Origin: Megamonas funiformis
GTDB taxonomy: Bacteria > Bacillota > Negativicutes > Selenomonadales > Selenomonadaceae
Direction of reading: 5' to 3'
Assembly (NCBI RefSeq): GCF_010669225.1
Contig: NZ_CP048627.1
Coordinates: 1,811,292 to 1,875,291 of the forward strand
DNA: 64,000 bases
Position numbers and translations under genes: made by a program. Below the pieces are notes generated by a model that saw only the letters and a program-made list of their open reading frames with translations, did not search any database and was not told the DNA's origin. Of this stretch, positions 1 to 7,928 are shown one piece after another (within the stretch, counting starts at the first letter, position 1; every line of letters starts with the position of its first letter).

Positions 1-1
1 A

Positions 2-2473
2 GCTTATTTCACAGGTAAAATGACACCACCTTGCACTCGTATCACTACAAGTCAACGTTGTGTTCGTACTGGTGATATTGAAAACGTAGGTCGCACAGCT
101 CGCCATCATACTTATTTTGAAATGCTTGGCAACTTCTCCTTTGGCGATTATTTCAAATATGATGCTATTAAATGGGCTTGGGAATTTTTAACTGGAGAAT
201 TAGAACTTCCAAAAGATAAACTTTGGGCTACAATCTATCCTGATGATGAAGAAGCATATAAAATTTGGACAACAGAAACTGACATCAATCCAGAACATAT
301 CGTTAAATTAGAAGATAACTTCTGGGAAATTGGTAGCGGTCCTTGCGGTCCTGACTCTGAAATTTTCATTGACCTCGGTGAAGAACGTGGTTGTGGTAGC
401 CCTACATGTGGCGTTGGTTGCGATTGTGACCGTTATCTTGAAATTTGGAACCTTGTATTTACTCAATTTGACCGTACTGAAGATGGAAAATACAATCCAC
501 TTGTACATAAAAACATTGATACAGGTTGTGGTCTTGAACGTCTTGCTTCAGTATTACAAAATAAACCATCTAACTTTGAAACAGATTTAATGTTCCCTAT
601 CATTGAATATGCTAGCAAAGTTGCTAATAAAGAATATGGCAAAGATAAAGAAACAGATATTTCTTTAAAAGTTATTGCTGACCATGCTAGAAGTATTTCC
701 TTCATGGTTATGGACGGTATCTTACCTTCTAATGAAGGTCGTGGCTATGTACTTCGTCGTTTATTACGTCGTGCTGTACGTCATGCTCGTATGCTTGGCA
801 TCGAAGATAAATTCTTAGCTGGCGCTGTTGATGTAGTTGCTGAAATCTACAGTGGTGTTTATGATGAACTCACAAATAGAAAAGATTACATCAAAAAAGT
901 AATCAGCTTAGAAGAAGATCGTTTTGCAACTACATTAACTCAAGGTATGGATTTATTAAATGCTGAAGTTGAAAAACTAAAAGCTGAAAATAAAACTGTT
1001 CTTGATGGTGAAGTTGGTTTCAAACTCTATGATACTTATGGTTTCCCTTGGGAATTAACAGATGAAATTCTCCATGAAAATCATATGACTTTAGATAAAG
1101 AAGCTTTTGATAAAGCTATGGACGAACAACGCACTCGTGCACGTAATGCTCGTGGCGAAAACAAACGCATGGATATTCCTGATTTACGTGATAGCAATAT
1201 CGGTGAATTAAAAGTTGATGAAACTGCTCGTCAAGCTAAAATCGTTTGCATTTGGAAAGATGCTAAAACTACAAATAGCCTTGAAGACGGCGATGAAGCT
1301 GGTCTTATCTTAGACGTTACACCATTTTATGCTGAAGGTGGCGGACAAGAAGGCGATATTGGTAGCTTAAAAACAGATATGGGTAATGCACAAGTTATTG
1401 ATACTAAAAAATTACCTGATGGTTCTGTTTATAATATTGTTCATGTAACTGAAGGTAGTCTTCATGTTGGAGATACTGTAGAAATAACTGTAGATATGGA
1501 AAATAAACTTGCTTCTGCACGTAACCATACAGCAACACATCTTTTACAAGCTGCTTTAAAACGTGTTGTTGGCGACCATATCAATCAAGCTGGTTCTGCT
1601 GTAAATGCTCATCATTTACGTTTTGACTTCTCTAGCTTTGAACCAATCTCTGCTGAACAATTACAACAAGTAGAAGAAATGGTAAATGCTGAAATTTTAA
1701 CAGGTAAAGATGTAGAAATTTCTCATATGAACCAAGAAGATGCTAAAAAAGCTGGTGCTATGGCATTATTCGGTGAAAAATATGGCGATATCGTTCGTGT
1801 AGTTACTGTACCTGGATTTAGTATGGAACTTTGCGGTGGTAGCCATGTTAAAAATATCGGTCAAATCGGCATGTTCAAAATCATCGGTGAATCTGGTGTA
1901 GCTGCTGGCGTTAGACGTATTGAAGCTATCACTGGTAAAGCTGCTATTGATTATATGAATGCTAAAGCTAAACTTTTACAAACAGCTATAACAACTTTAA
2001 AAACTAACGAAAGCAATCTTTGCGATAAAATTGCAAACCTTCTTCAAGAAAATAAAGAAATGAAAGCTGAAATTGCTAAAGTTCAAGCTGAACGTGCTAA
2101 AGCTGATTCCAATAAATTATTAATGGCATTAAAAGAATATAATGGTGTTAATGTAATTGTTGGTAAAATCCAAGCTGCTAACATGGATGAACTTCGCAAC
2201 AATGCAGACCTTCTTTGCAACAAATTCGATAAAGCTGGTGTAGTTGTTCTCGGTGCTATACTCAATGATAAAGTTAACTTCGTTGTAAAAGTAAATAAAG
2301 ACGGTGTAGCTCGTGGCTTACACGCTGGTAAAATCGTAAAAGAAGTAGCTATGGTGACTGGCGGTAACGGTGGCGGTCGTCCTGATATGGCTCAAGCTGG
2401 TGGTAAACAACCAGAAAAATTAAATGATGCTTTTGCTAAAGGTCATGAAGTAATTCAATCTCAAATTAAATAA
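2..2473 (+). CDS. alaS: Alanine--tRNA ligase, 5' partial
   Basis: Cytoplasmic class II synthetase that charges tRNA-Ala and edits mischarged Ser/Gly. The frame is open back to base 2 (visible A-Y-F-T-G-K before the first ATG at 20), so the ATG at 20 is internal and roughly 50 N-terminal residues lie outside the window. The class II core is recognisable in ARHHTYFEMLGNFSFGDYF. The editing-domain zinc motif is split between HTATH (about residue 505 from the ATG) and CGGSH (about residue 605). The C-terminal DHHA1/C-Ala region ends in a glycine-rich GGNGGGRPDMAQAGG. The gene is followed by an intrinsic terminator. Identity is secure. Confidence 0.97.
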   Translation, partial: AYFTGKMTPPCTRITTSQRCVRTGDIENVGRTARHHTYFEMLGNFSFGDYFKYDAIKWAWEFLTGELELPKDKLWATIYPDDEEAYKIWTTETDINPEHIVKLEDNFWEIGSGPCGPDSEIFIDLGEERGCGSPTCGVGCDCDRYLEIWNLVFTQFDRTEDGKYNPLVHKNIDTGCGLERLASVLQNKPSNFETDLMFPIIEYASKVANKEYGKDKETDISLKVIADHARSISFMVMDGILPSNEGRGYVLRRLLRRAVRHARMLGIEDKFLAGAVDVVAEIYSGVYDELTNRKDYIKKVISLEEDRFATTLTQGMDLLNAEVEKLKAENKTVLDGEVGFKLYDTYGFPWELTDEILHENHMTLDKEAFDKAMDEQRTRARNARGENKRMDIPDLRDSNIGELKVDETARQAKIVCIWKDAKTTNSLEDGDEAGLILDVTPFYAEGGGQEGDIGSLKTDMGNAQVIDTKKLPDGSVYNIVHVTEGSLHVGDTVEITVDMENKLASARNHTATHLLQAALKRVVGDHINQAGSAVNAHHLRFDFSSFEPISAEQLQQVEEMVNAEILTGKDVEISHMNQEDAKKAGAMALFGEKYGDIVRVVTVPGFSMELCGGSHVKNIGQIGMFKIIGESGVAAGVRRIEAITGKAAIDYMNAKAKLLQTAITTLKTNESNLCDKIANLLQENKEMKAEIAKVQAERAKADSNKLLMALKEYNGVNVIVGKIQAANMDELRNNADLLCNKFDKAGVVVLGAILNDKVNFVVKVNKDGVARGLHAGKIVKEVAMVTGGNGGGRPDMAQAGGKQPEKLNDAFAKGHEVIQSQIK

Positions 2474-2489
2474 TTATATTTAAACTAGC

Positions 2490-2520
2490 AAGGGGGCTAA
2501 TTATCTAGCCTCCTTTTGTT
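2490..2520 (+). terminator. Intrinsic terminator after alaS
   Basis: A GC-rich stem (GGGGGCTA pairing with TAGCCTCC, loop attatc) is followed by TTTTGTTTT. It lies 17 bases after the alaS stop and separates alaS from the ireB transcript. Confidence 0.8.
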
Positions 2521-2534
2521 TTCTTAAAGTAATA

Positions 2535-2568
2535 TTGACTGTCTTTAAAACTATTTTTTTGTTATAAT
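2535..2568 (+). promoter_or_regulatory. Probable promoter of the ireB-ruvX-rph cluster
   Basis: A perfect TATAAT lies at 2563-2568. The nearest good -35 (TTGACT at 2535-2540) is 22 bases away, longer than ideal; TGTCTT at 2540-2545 gives 17. The -10 is convincing, the -35 assignment is not. Confidence 0.5.
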
Positions 2569-2632
2569 TAGTACATAGATTATAGATTAATCTACTATAT
2601 GACAATATATAGATATTATTGAGGTGATTATT

Positions 2633-2908
2633 ATGTCCAACATTAAAGATGAAACTATGATGTTTAATTTTGGTGCAGATGATGATAAAGCAGCAAAAGC
2701 ACTTTGTTTATCTTGCCGTGCTATGCTCGAAAAAGGTTACAGTCCAATCAATCAATTAGTTGGTTATCTTTTATCTGATGACCCAGCTTATATCACAAGT
2801 AACAAAAATGCTAGAAATGAAATTCGTAGATTAGGACGAGATGAATTACTAGAAGAACTTGTACGTTTCTATTTAGAAAACAATGAGAATATAAAAAAAG
2901 GTGAATAA
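2633..2908 (+). CDS. ireB: IreB family regulatory phosphoprotein (UPF0297)
   Basis: This 91-residue protein matches the IreB/UPF0297 family: an N-terminal DETMMFNF segment, a central YSPINQLVGYLLSDDPAYI block and a basic/acidic C-terminal helix. In Enterococcus, IreB is a substrate of the Ser/Thr kinase IreK and affects cephalosporin resistance; the role here is inferred. I use the ATG at 2633 because GAGGTG (about 2621) is correctly spaced for it and overlaps the alternative GTG at 2624. It sits directly before ruvX, the usual Firmicutes order alaS-ireB-ruvX. Confidence 0.9.
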   Translation: MSNIKDETMMFNFGADDDKAAKALCLSCRAMLEKGYSPINQLVGYLLSDDPAYITSNKNARNEIRRLGRDELLEELVRFYLENNENIKKGE

Positions 2909-2914
2909 ATATTT

Positions 2915-3328
2915 ATGAGAATAATGTCCCTTGATATCGGTGATAGAACTGTTGGCATTGCAGTAAGTGATGAACTTTTATTTACAGCACAAGGTGTAGA
3001 AACAATTCGCCGTAAATCTTATAAACACGATTTAGCTCGTATTCGCGAATTAAGCAAACAATACGAAACTAAAAAATTTGTCGTTGGCTTACCTAAAAAT
3101 ATGAATGGTACAGTTGGCGAACGATGCGATATTGTAAAACATTTTACAGATAAAATCCTAGAAGATATTCCTGATGCTGAAATTATCTTTTGGGATGAAC
3201 GTTTATCTACTGTTGCTGCTGACCGTTATTTATTAGAAGCTGATGTCAGTCGTGCAAAACGCAAAAAAGTTATTGATAAAATGGCTGCTGTATTTATTTT
3301 ACAGGGCTATCTTGATAGTTTAAAATAA
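2915..3328 (+). CDS. ruvX: Putative pre-16S rRNA nuclease / Holliday junction resolvase-like YqgF
   Basis: A 137-residue YqgF/RuvX protein with an RNase H-like fold, which processes pre-16S rRNA ends. The first acidic catalytic motif is in [16 protein letters not shown] near the N-terminus. The second is in [10 protein letters not shown] and the third in [11 protein letters not shown]. Length is normal for the family. It starts six bases after ireB, with AAAGGTGA in the 3' end of ireB as ribosome binding site, so the two are translated from one message. Confidence 0.93.
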   Translation: MRIMSLDIGDRTVGIAVSDELLFTAQGVETIRRKSYKHDLARIRELSKQYETKKFVVGLPKNMNGTVGERCDIVKHFTDKILEDIPDAEIIFWDERLSTVAADRYLLEADVSRAKRKKVIDKMAAVFILQGYLDSLK

Positions 3329-3367
3329 CTTAAATTTTATGATTTCATTTGGAGACTTTTTATTTAT

Positions 3368-4114
3368 ATGACTAGAATTGATAGACGAAATGCAGACCAA
3401 TTGCGTCGTTTTAAAATAACAAAATACTTTCAAAAATATCCAGCTGGCTCTGTTTTAATTGAAACAGGCAATACTAAAGTAATTTGTGCTGCTACTATTC
3501 AAGATGGCGTTCCTTCATTTTTACGTGGTAGCGGTACAGGCTGGTTAAATGCTGAATATTCCTTACTTCCATCAGCAACATTGACCCGTTCTCCTAGAGA
3601 AGCTTCTCGTGGTAGACAAAATGGCAGAACACAGGAAATCCAACGTCTTATAGGACGCTGTCTTCGCAGTGTTATAGATTTTAAAGCTTTAGGTGAAAGA
3701 ACAGTCATTATTGACTGTGATGTAATTCAAGCCGATGGTGGTACGCGAACAGCTTCAATCACTGGAGCTTTTGTTGCATTAGCTGAAGCTTTAGCCACTA
3801 TCTACGACCCTAAAAAACCATTTCCATTAAAAGATTTCATGGCTGCCATAAGCGTAGGTATCTCTAAAGATAATGAACCTATATTAGATTTATGCTATGA
3901 AGAAGATTCTACTGCTATAGCTGATATGAATATCGTCATGACAGGCGAAGGGCATTTTGTAGAAATTCAAGGTACTGGTGAAAAACAACCTTTTACACAT
4001 GAACAATTCAGTAAAATGCTCGCCTATGCTCAAAAAGGTATTGATGAATTAATCTCTTATCAAAAAGATATTTTAGGTAATGACTTAGTTTGGAAAATAG
4101 GAAGGATTCCATGA
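3368..4114 (+). CDS. rph: Ribonuclease PH
   Basis: A phosphorolytic 3'-5' exoribonuclease that trims tRNA 3' ends, active as a hexameric ring. The 248 residues cover the whole RNase PH fold: the N-terminal RRNADQLRR, the GTGWLNAEYSLLPSAT segment, the basic RGRQNGRTQEIQRLIGR stretch and DCDVIQADGGTRTASITGA. The stop codon overlaps the rdgB start (ATGA), so translation of the two is probably coupled. The rph-rdgB-phosphodiesterase order is common in Firmicutes. Confidence 0.95.
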   Translation: MTRIDRRNADQLRRFKITKYFQKYPAGSVLIETGNTKVICAATIQDGVPSFLRGSGTGWLNAEYSLLPSATLTRSPREASRGRQNGRTQEIQRLIGRCLRSVIDFKALGERTVIIDCDVIQADGGTRTASITGAFVALAEALATIYDPKKPFPLKDFMAAISVGISKDNEPILDLCYEEDSTAIADMNIVMTGEGHFVEIQGTGEKQPFTHEQFSKMLAYAQKGIDELISYQKDILGNDLVWKIGRIP

Positions 4115-4710
4115 TGAAAAAAATTATTGTAGCTACAAAAAATCAAGGCAAAATAAAAGAAATGATAAATGCATTTAAAAATTTACCTGTAGAACTTCAT
4201 TCTTTAAGTGAATTTGGCCCTTTACCTGATGCTGTTGAAGATGGTACTACTTTTGAAGAAAATGCTATCAAAAAAGCAAAATTTTACGCTCAAAAAACAG
4301 GCTATGCTTGCTTAGCAGATGATTCAGGTTTAACCATTGATATTTTAGATGGAGCTCCTGGTATTTATTCAGCTAGATTTGCTGGTTACCATGCAGACGA
4401 TTTAGCTAATAATAAAAAAATGATTGAAGAGCTACAGAAAAAAAATGTAGAGCAATCAACTGCTCAATATGTTTGTTCTTTGGTCTTTGTAGATACTGAT
4501 GGCAAAACATTAACTTGTACTCAAAAATGTGAAGGTATCATTCGCATTTTTGCTCAAGGAAATAATGGCTTTGGTTATGATCCATATTTTTTTGTTCCTG
4601 ATTTGCAAAAAACTATGGCTGAATTAACAATTGAAGAAAAAAATAATATTAGTCATCGTGGTAAAGCACTACGTGAAATGGAAATCCAACTAGGTGAATA
4701 TTTAAAATGA
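4111..4710 (+). CDS. rdgB: XTP/dITP diphosphatase
   Basis: A house-cleaning pyrophosphatase that hydrolyses dITP, XTP and related non-canonical purine triphosphates. Family marks are TKNQGK near the N-terminus, FEENAIKKA, CLADDSGLTIDILDGAPGIYSARFAG-type metal/substrate segments, GYDPYFF, and SHRGKAL at the C-terminus. The start is the ATG at 4111 overlapping the rph stop; ATG 4114 is equally possible. AAGGATT just upstream serves as ribosome binding site. Its own stop overlaps the next start by four bases. Confidence 0.93.
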   Translation: MMKKIIVATKNQGKIKEMINAFKNLPVELHSLSEFGPLPDAVEDGTTFEENAIKKAKFYAQKTGYACLADDSGLTIDILDGAPGIYSARFAGYHADDLANNKKMIEELQKKNVEQSTAQYVCSLVFVDTDGKTLTCTQKCEGIIRIFAQGNNGFGYDPYFFVPDLQKTMAELTIEEKNNISHRGKALREMEIQLGEYLK

Positions 4711-5183
4711 AAATAGGAATTATGAGTGATAGTCATCATGATCTATCTGCTATTGATGATGCAATTTGTCTAGCTGACGATGTAGATTGTTGGCTTCATG
4801 CAGGCGATAGTATTGATGATGCTGGCTATTTAGCTGATGTATCTAAAAAACCTGTATATGCTGTTCCTGGTAATATAGATTGGTTTTCCACTAAGCCAAA
4901 AGAAATATTAGTAGAAATTGCTGGCAAAAAAATATTTTTGACCCATGGTCATAAATATAATGTAAAATGGACAACTAAATATCTATATGAACAAGCCTCT
5001 AAATTAGGTGCAGATATAATAGTTTATGGTCATAGTCATGTAGGTAACGAAGAGCATGTAAATGATAAAATAATCATTAATCCAGGAAGTGTTTCTGAAC
5101 CTCGAGATGGTCTAGACCCTTCTTTCATGATAATTGATATAAATAATGAAAAAATAAATCTTCAACGCATATTTTTAAAATAA
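4707..5183 (+). CDS. Metallophosphoesterase, YfcE/MJ0936 family
   Basis: A 158-residue calcineurin-like phosphodiesterase. The metal-binding motifs appear in order: SDSHHD (residues 7-12), HAGD, PGNIDW, HGHKYNV and GHSHVG. The family hydrolyses phosphodiesters in vitro, with no settled physiological substrate. It overlaps rdgB by four bases (ATGA) and is the last gene of the cluster. The long AT-rich gap that follows separates it from the fumarase genes. Confidence 0.85.
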   Translation: MKIGIMSDSHHDLSAIDDAICLADDVDCWLHAGDSIDDAGYLADVSKKPVYAVPGNIDWFSTKPKEILVEIAGKKIFLTHGHKYNVKWTTKYLYEQASKLGADIIVYGHSHVGNEEHVNDKIIINPGSVSEPRDGLDPSFMIIDINNEKINLQRIFLK

Positions 5184-5646
5184 AAGTTTTTTATATTTAA
5201 GATAAATATTTATAATGATTTTATATATTTATTTAATAAAATTATGTACTAAAATAAATAACTTTTTATATTTTTTAGTCTATAAATATATTTTATTTAT
5301 AAAAGTGAACAGCCTTCAACTTTAATAATATTAAGGCTTCCAGCCATTTTAGGTGTTGAAAGACATTCAAAAATATGCTAAAATTTTCATTACATGAGGA
5401 TATTTTTATCCAATTTGTTCGTGATAAATCCCCCACTACTTTTAACCAGTGGTGAGAGTTAATTTATTAGAGATGGGACAGATCTCAAAATAGATAAATT
5501 CTTATTTATTTAAAAATTTTCTACTTAAAAAATATATACTTATTAAGTAAAAATATGTCCTTAACCGTTAGTCATTAATGGGGATTGCCTAAATTTAGGA
5601 AGTTTAATAAAACAATGACTAAATATTTTAATCCATTGGAGGGGTT
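5184..5646 (+). other. 463-base gene-free region: structured fumAB leader
   Basis: No credible ORF is present. A promoter (5356-5384) would start a leader of about 250 bases before fumA. The leader holds a GGAT/ATCC hairpin (about 5398), a CCACT/AGTGG hairpin (about 5430-5455) and GAGAT/ATCTC closing a GGGACAG loop (5470-5486) inside AATTTAT/ATAAATT. A perfect 9-bp arm pair TTAGTCATT (5568-5576) and AATGACTAA (5614-5622) encloses the palindrome CCTAAATTTAGG. I could not match it to a known riboswitch class. Confidence 0.6.
5356..5384 (+). promoter_or_regulatory. Sigma-70-type promoter for the fumAB leader
   Basis: TTGAAA (5356-5361), a 17-base spacer ending in TGC, and TAAAAT (5379-5384) form a near-consensus promoter with an extended -10. 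It predicts a transcript starting near 5391, about 250 bases ahead of the fumA start. Confidence 0.65.
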
Positions 5647-6492
5647 ATGGTGCGTACAATCCAAGCAGAACAAATCACTCAAGAAGTAGCGCAGATGTGT
5701 AAAGAAGCTGCCTACTATTTACCAGGAGATGTGTTTGCCGCATTAGAAAGAGGTAGACTTAGTGAAAAATCTCCAGTAGGAAGAGAAGTACTCGACCAAA
5801 TTATCACAAATGCAAAAATTGCAAAAGAAGAAGACAGACCTATTTGCCAAGATACTGGTATGACTATTGTTTTTGTTGAATTAGGTCAAGATGTTCACAT
5901 TGAAGGCGGCAACTTAAACGACGCTATCAATGCTGGTGTAGCTAAAGGTTATACTGAAGGCTATTTACGTAAATCCGTTGTAGCTGAACCACTTTTCGAT
6001 CGTAAAAATACTCAAGATAATACACCAGCTGTTATCTACACAGAAATCGTTCCTGGCGATAAATTAACTATCCAAGTTGAACCAAAAGGTTTCGGTAGCG
6101 AAAATAAATCTGGCTTAAAAATGCTTGTACCAGCTGATGGTGTAAAAGGCGTTAAAAAAGCAGTTATGGATATTATCCTTCATGCTAGCTGCAATCCTTG
6201 CCCACCAATGGTTGTTGGTATTGGTATTGGCGGTACTATGGACCGTGCTGCTGTTATGTCTAAAAAAGCATTACTTCGTCCAACTAATGTTCGTAATGCT
6301 CATCCTGAATATGCAAAACTTGAAGAAGAGCTTTTAGAATTAATCAACCAGACAGGTATTGGTCCACAGCTCGGTGGTACAACAAGTGCTCTTGCTGTTA
6401 ATATCGAATGGGGTCCTACTCATATCGCTGGCCTTCCTGTGGCTGTAACAATTTGTTGCCATGCATGCCGTCATTCTAAACGCGTATTATAA
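5647..6492 (+). CDS. fumA: Fumarate hydratase (class I), alpha subunit
   Basis: The 281-residue N-terminal half of a two-subunit, [4Fe-4S], oxygen-sensitive class I fumarase that interconverts malate and fumarate. Cluster cysteines are visible in RPICQDTG, SCNPCPPM and CCHACRH. GIGIGGTMDRA and IGPQLGGTTSAL are further family segments. GGAGGGG lies only a few bases before ATG 5647; GTG at 5650 would give more usual spacing. The beta subunit follows after 22 bases. The product fumarate is the substrate of the reductase encoded next. Tartrate dehydratase paralogues are the main alternative, but context favours fumarase. Confidence 0.93.
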   Translation: MVRTIQAEQITQEVAQMCKEAAYYLPGDVFAALERGRLSEKSPVGREVLDQIITNAKIAKEEDRPICQDTGMTIVFVELGQDVHIEGGNLNDAINAGVAKGYTEGYLRKSVVAEPLFDRKNTQDNTPAVIYTEIVPGDKLTIQVEPKGFGSENKSGLKMLVPADGVKGVKKAVMDIILHASCNPCPPMVVGIGIGGTMDRAAVMSKKALLRPTNVRNAHPEYAKLEEELLELINQTGIGPQLGGTTSALAVNIEWGPTHIAGLPVAVTICCHACRHSKRVL

Positions 6493-6514
6493 TTTATTCG
6501 GGAGGTACATTTAA

Positions 6515-7087
6515 ATGGCTGATAAAATTCGCATTACAACACCTTTGACTGAAGAACAGTCTCGTAAATTAAAAGTAGGCGATAGCGTTCTTATTTCTGG
6601 CGTTATCTATAGCGCACGTGATGCTGCTCATAAAGTTATGACAGAAACACTTGCTCGTGGTGAAAAACTTCCAATTGATTGGAGCAATCAAATTGTTTAT
6701 TATCTTGGACCAACTCCAGCTAAACCTGGTAATCCAATTGGTTCTTGCGGTCCTACAACTTCTGGTCGTATGGACGCTTATACTCCTACAATGCTCGAAC
6801 AGGGTATTAAAGGTATGATTGGTAAAGGTTCTCGTGATAAAGCTGTTATCGAATCCATGAAGAAAAATGGTGTTACTTATTTTGCCGCTGTTGGTGGTGC
6901 TGCTGCACTTATTTCCAAATGTGTAAAAAAATATGAAGTAATCGCTTATCCAGAACTTGGTCCTGAAGCACTTGCAGCTCTTACTGTTGAAGATTTCCCT
7001 GCAATCGTAGTTATTGACTCTGAAGGTAATAATTTCTATGAAATGGGTCAGGCTCCATATCGCACTTTAGATATGGATAAACTTTAA
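6515..7087 (+). CDS. fumB: Fumarate hydratase (class I), beta subunit
   Basis: This 190-residue protein corresponds to the C-terminal half of class I fumarases. Family segments are KVGDSVLISGVIYSARDAAH near the N-terminus, GPTTSGRMDAYTP in the active-site region, KGMIGKGSRD, and GGAAALISKCVKKYEVIAYPE-type sequence later. It has a strong GGGAGG site and lies directly after the alpha subunit, followed by a terminator, so fumAB form one unit. The symbol is used in the sense of 'class I beta subunit', not the E. coli fumB paralogue. Confidence 0.92.
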   Translation: MADKIRITTPLTEEQSRKLKVGDSVLISGVIYSARDAAHKVMTETLARGEKLPIDWSNQIVYYLGPTPAKPGNPIGSCGPTTSGRMDAYTPTMLEQGIKGMIGKGSRDKAVIESMKKNGVTYFAAVGGAAALISKCVKKYEVIAYPELGPEALAALTVEDFPAIVVIDSEGNNFYEMGQAPYRTLDMDKL

Positions 7088-7101
7088 TAATTAACAAAAT
7101 C

Positions 7102-7146
7102 CTGAGCTCCTTTATTATCTTCTAGGAGGAGCTCAGTTTATTTTGC
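7102..7146 (+). terminator. Intrinsic terminator after fumAB
   Basis: Perfect 10-bp stem CTGAGCTCCT (7102-7111) with AGGAGCTCAG (7127-7136), followed by TTTATTTT. It separates fumAB from the frd genes. Confidence 0.85.
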
Positions 7147-7149
7147 GAA

Positions 7150-7279
7150 CCGTGGGACACACGGGGATAGCCATCTATCATTTATATTACATATAATTAA
7201 TATATGGAAGCTTTTTTAAGCATGTCATAAGGTGTGTAAATTTTCCCTATGAAAATTAAAAAGTACAGGAGGTTCAAGG
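7150..7279 (+). other. frdCAB leader with CCGTG/CACGG hairpin
   Basis: Directly after the fumAB terminator lies CCGTG-ggaca-CACGG (7150-7164), then GGGGATAGCCATCTATC with a possible GATAG/CTATC stem. The rest up to the frdC ribosome binding site (CAGGAGGT) is AT-rich. No convincing known regulatory class is recognised. The loop resembles the GGGACA loop in the fumA leader. Confidence 0.4.
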
Positions 7280-7897
7280 ATGATTCACACAACATTTTAT
7301 ATTCGCAGATTACATTCCCTCTGCGGTATTGTTCCTGTAGGTTTATTCTTACTCGAACATATCTTTACAAACTCTATGGTATTAGGTGGACCAGCTCCAT
7401 TCAATGCAGCAGTTGAGCATCTTGCATCTATTCCACATGAAATTATGCTTCCTTTGGAAATTTGCTTCATTTTAGTTCCATTCCTTTTCCATGGTCTTTA
7501 TGGTTTGTACATTTTAATGCAAGCTAAAAATAACGTAAAAAGCTATGGTTATGCTCGCAACTGGAATTTCTATTTCCAAAGAATAACTGCTGTTATTATC
7601 TTCCTTTTCTTAATCTGGCATGTTGTTTATCTCCGCATTATGGTAAAAGGTGGCGGTACTCCTATTTCCTTCGAATTATTACAAGCTTATTTCCAAAATC
7701 CGCTTGTATGGGGTGCTTATACAATCGCTATGATTGCATCTATTTTCCACTTCTTTAACGGTCTTACTACATTCACTATGACATGGGGTATTGCAAAAGG
7801 TCCTCGTATCCAGACTTTCTTCTCTCGTGTATTCATGGCAATCTTTGTAGTATTATCCCTTTTAACAATTGCTTTCATGAGCATGTACTGGTTTTAA
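7280..7897 (+). CDS. frdC: Fumarate reductase / succinate dehydrogenase cytochrome b subunit
   Basis: A membrane anchor of about 205 residues with five hydrophobic segments, like the di-heme cytochrome b of Bacillus Sdh and Wolinella Frd (type B, one large anchor). Histidines suited to bind heme b occur in LLEHIF, FLFHGLYG, LIWHVVY and SIFHFFNG. It anchors the flavoprotein and iron-sulfur subunits encoded downstream and exchanges electrons with (mena)quinone. The order C-A-B is that of type B enzymes. Direction of catalysis is inferred: fumarate reduction in a succinate/propionate fermenter. Confidence 0.9.
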   Translation: MIHTTFYIRRLHSLCGIVPVGLFLLEHIFTNSMVLGGPAPFNAAVEHLASIPHEIMLPLEICFILVPFLFHGLYGLYILMQAKNNVKSYGYARNWNFYFQRITAVIIFLFLIWHVVYLRIMVKGGGTPISFELLQAYFQNPLVWGAYTIAMIASIFHFFNGLTTFTMTWGIAKGPRIQTFFSRVFMAIFVVLSLLTIAFMSMYWF

Positions 7898-7928
7898 TCT
7901 ATAAATTCTGATATAAGGAGAGACTCAC

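Noticed and set aside
20-22. ATG at 20 as the true alaS start
   Set aside because: The frame is open to the window edge and the protein would lack the N-terminal motif 1 region; the gene is cut by the window.
5184-5646. 6S RNA, T-box or a known riboswitch before fumA
   Set aside because: I found no T-box GGTGG-type motif, no known riboswitch core and no convincing 6S bubble; left as an unassigned structured leader.
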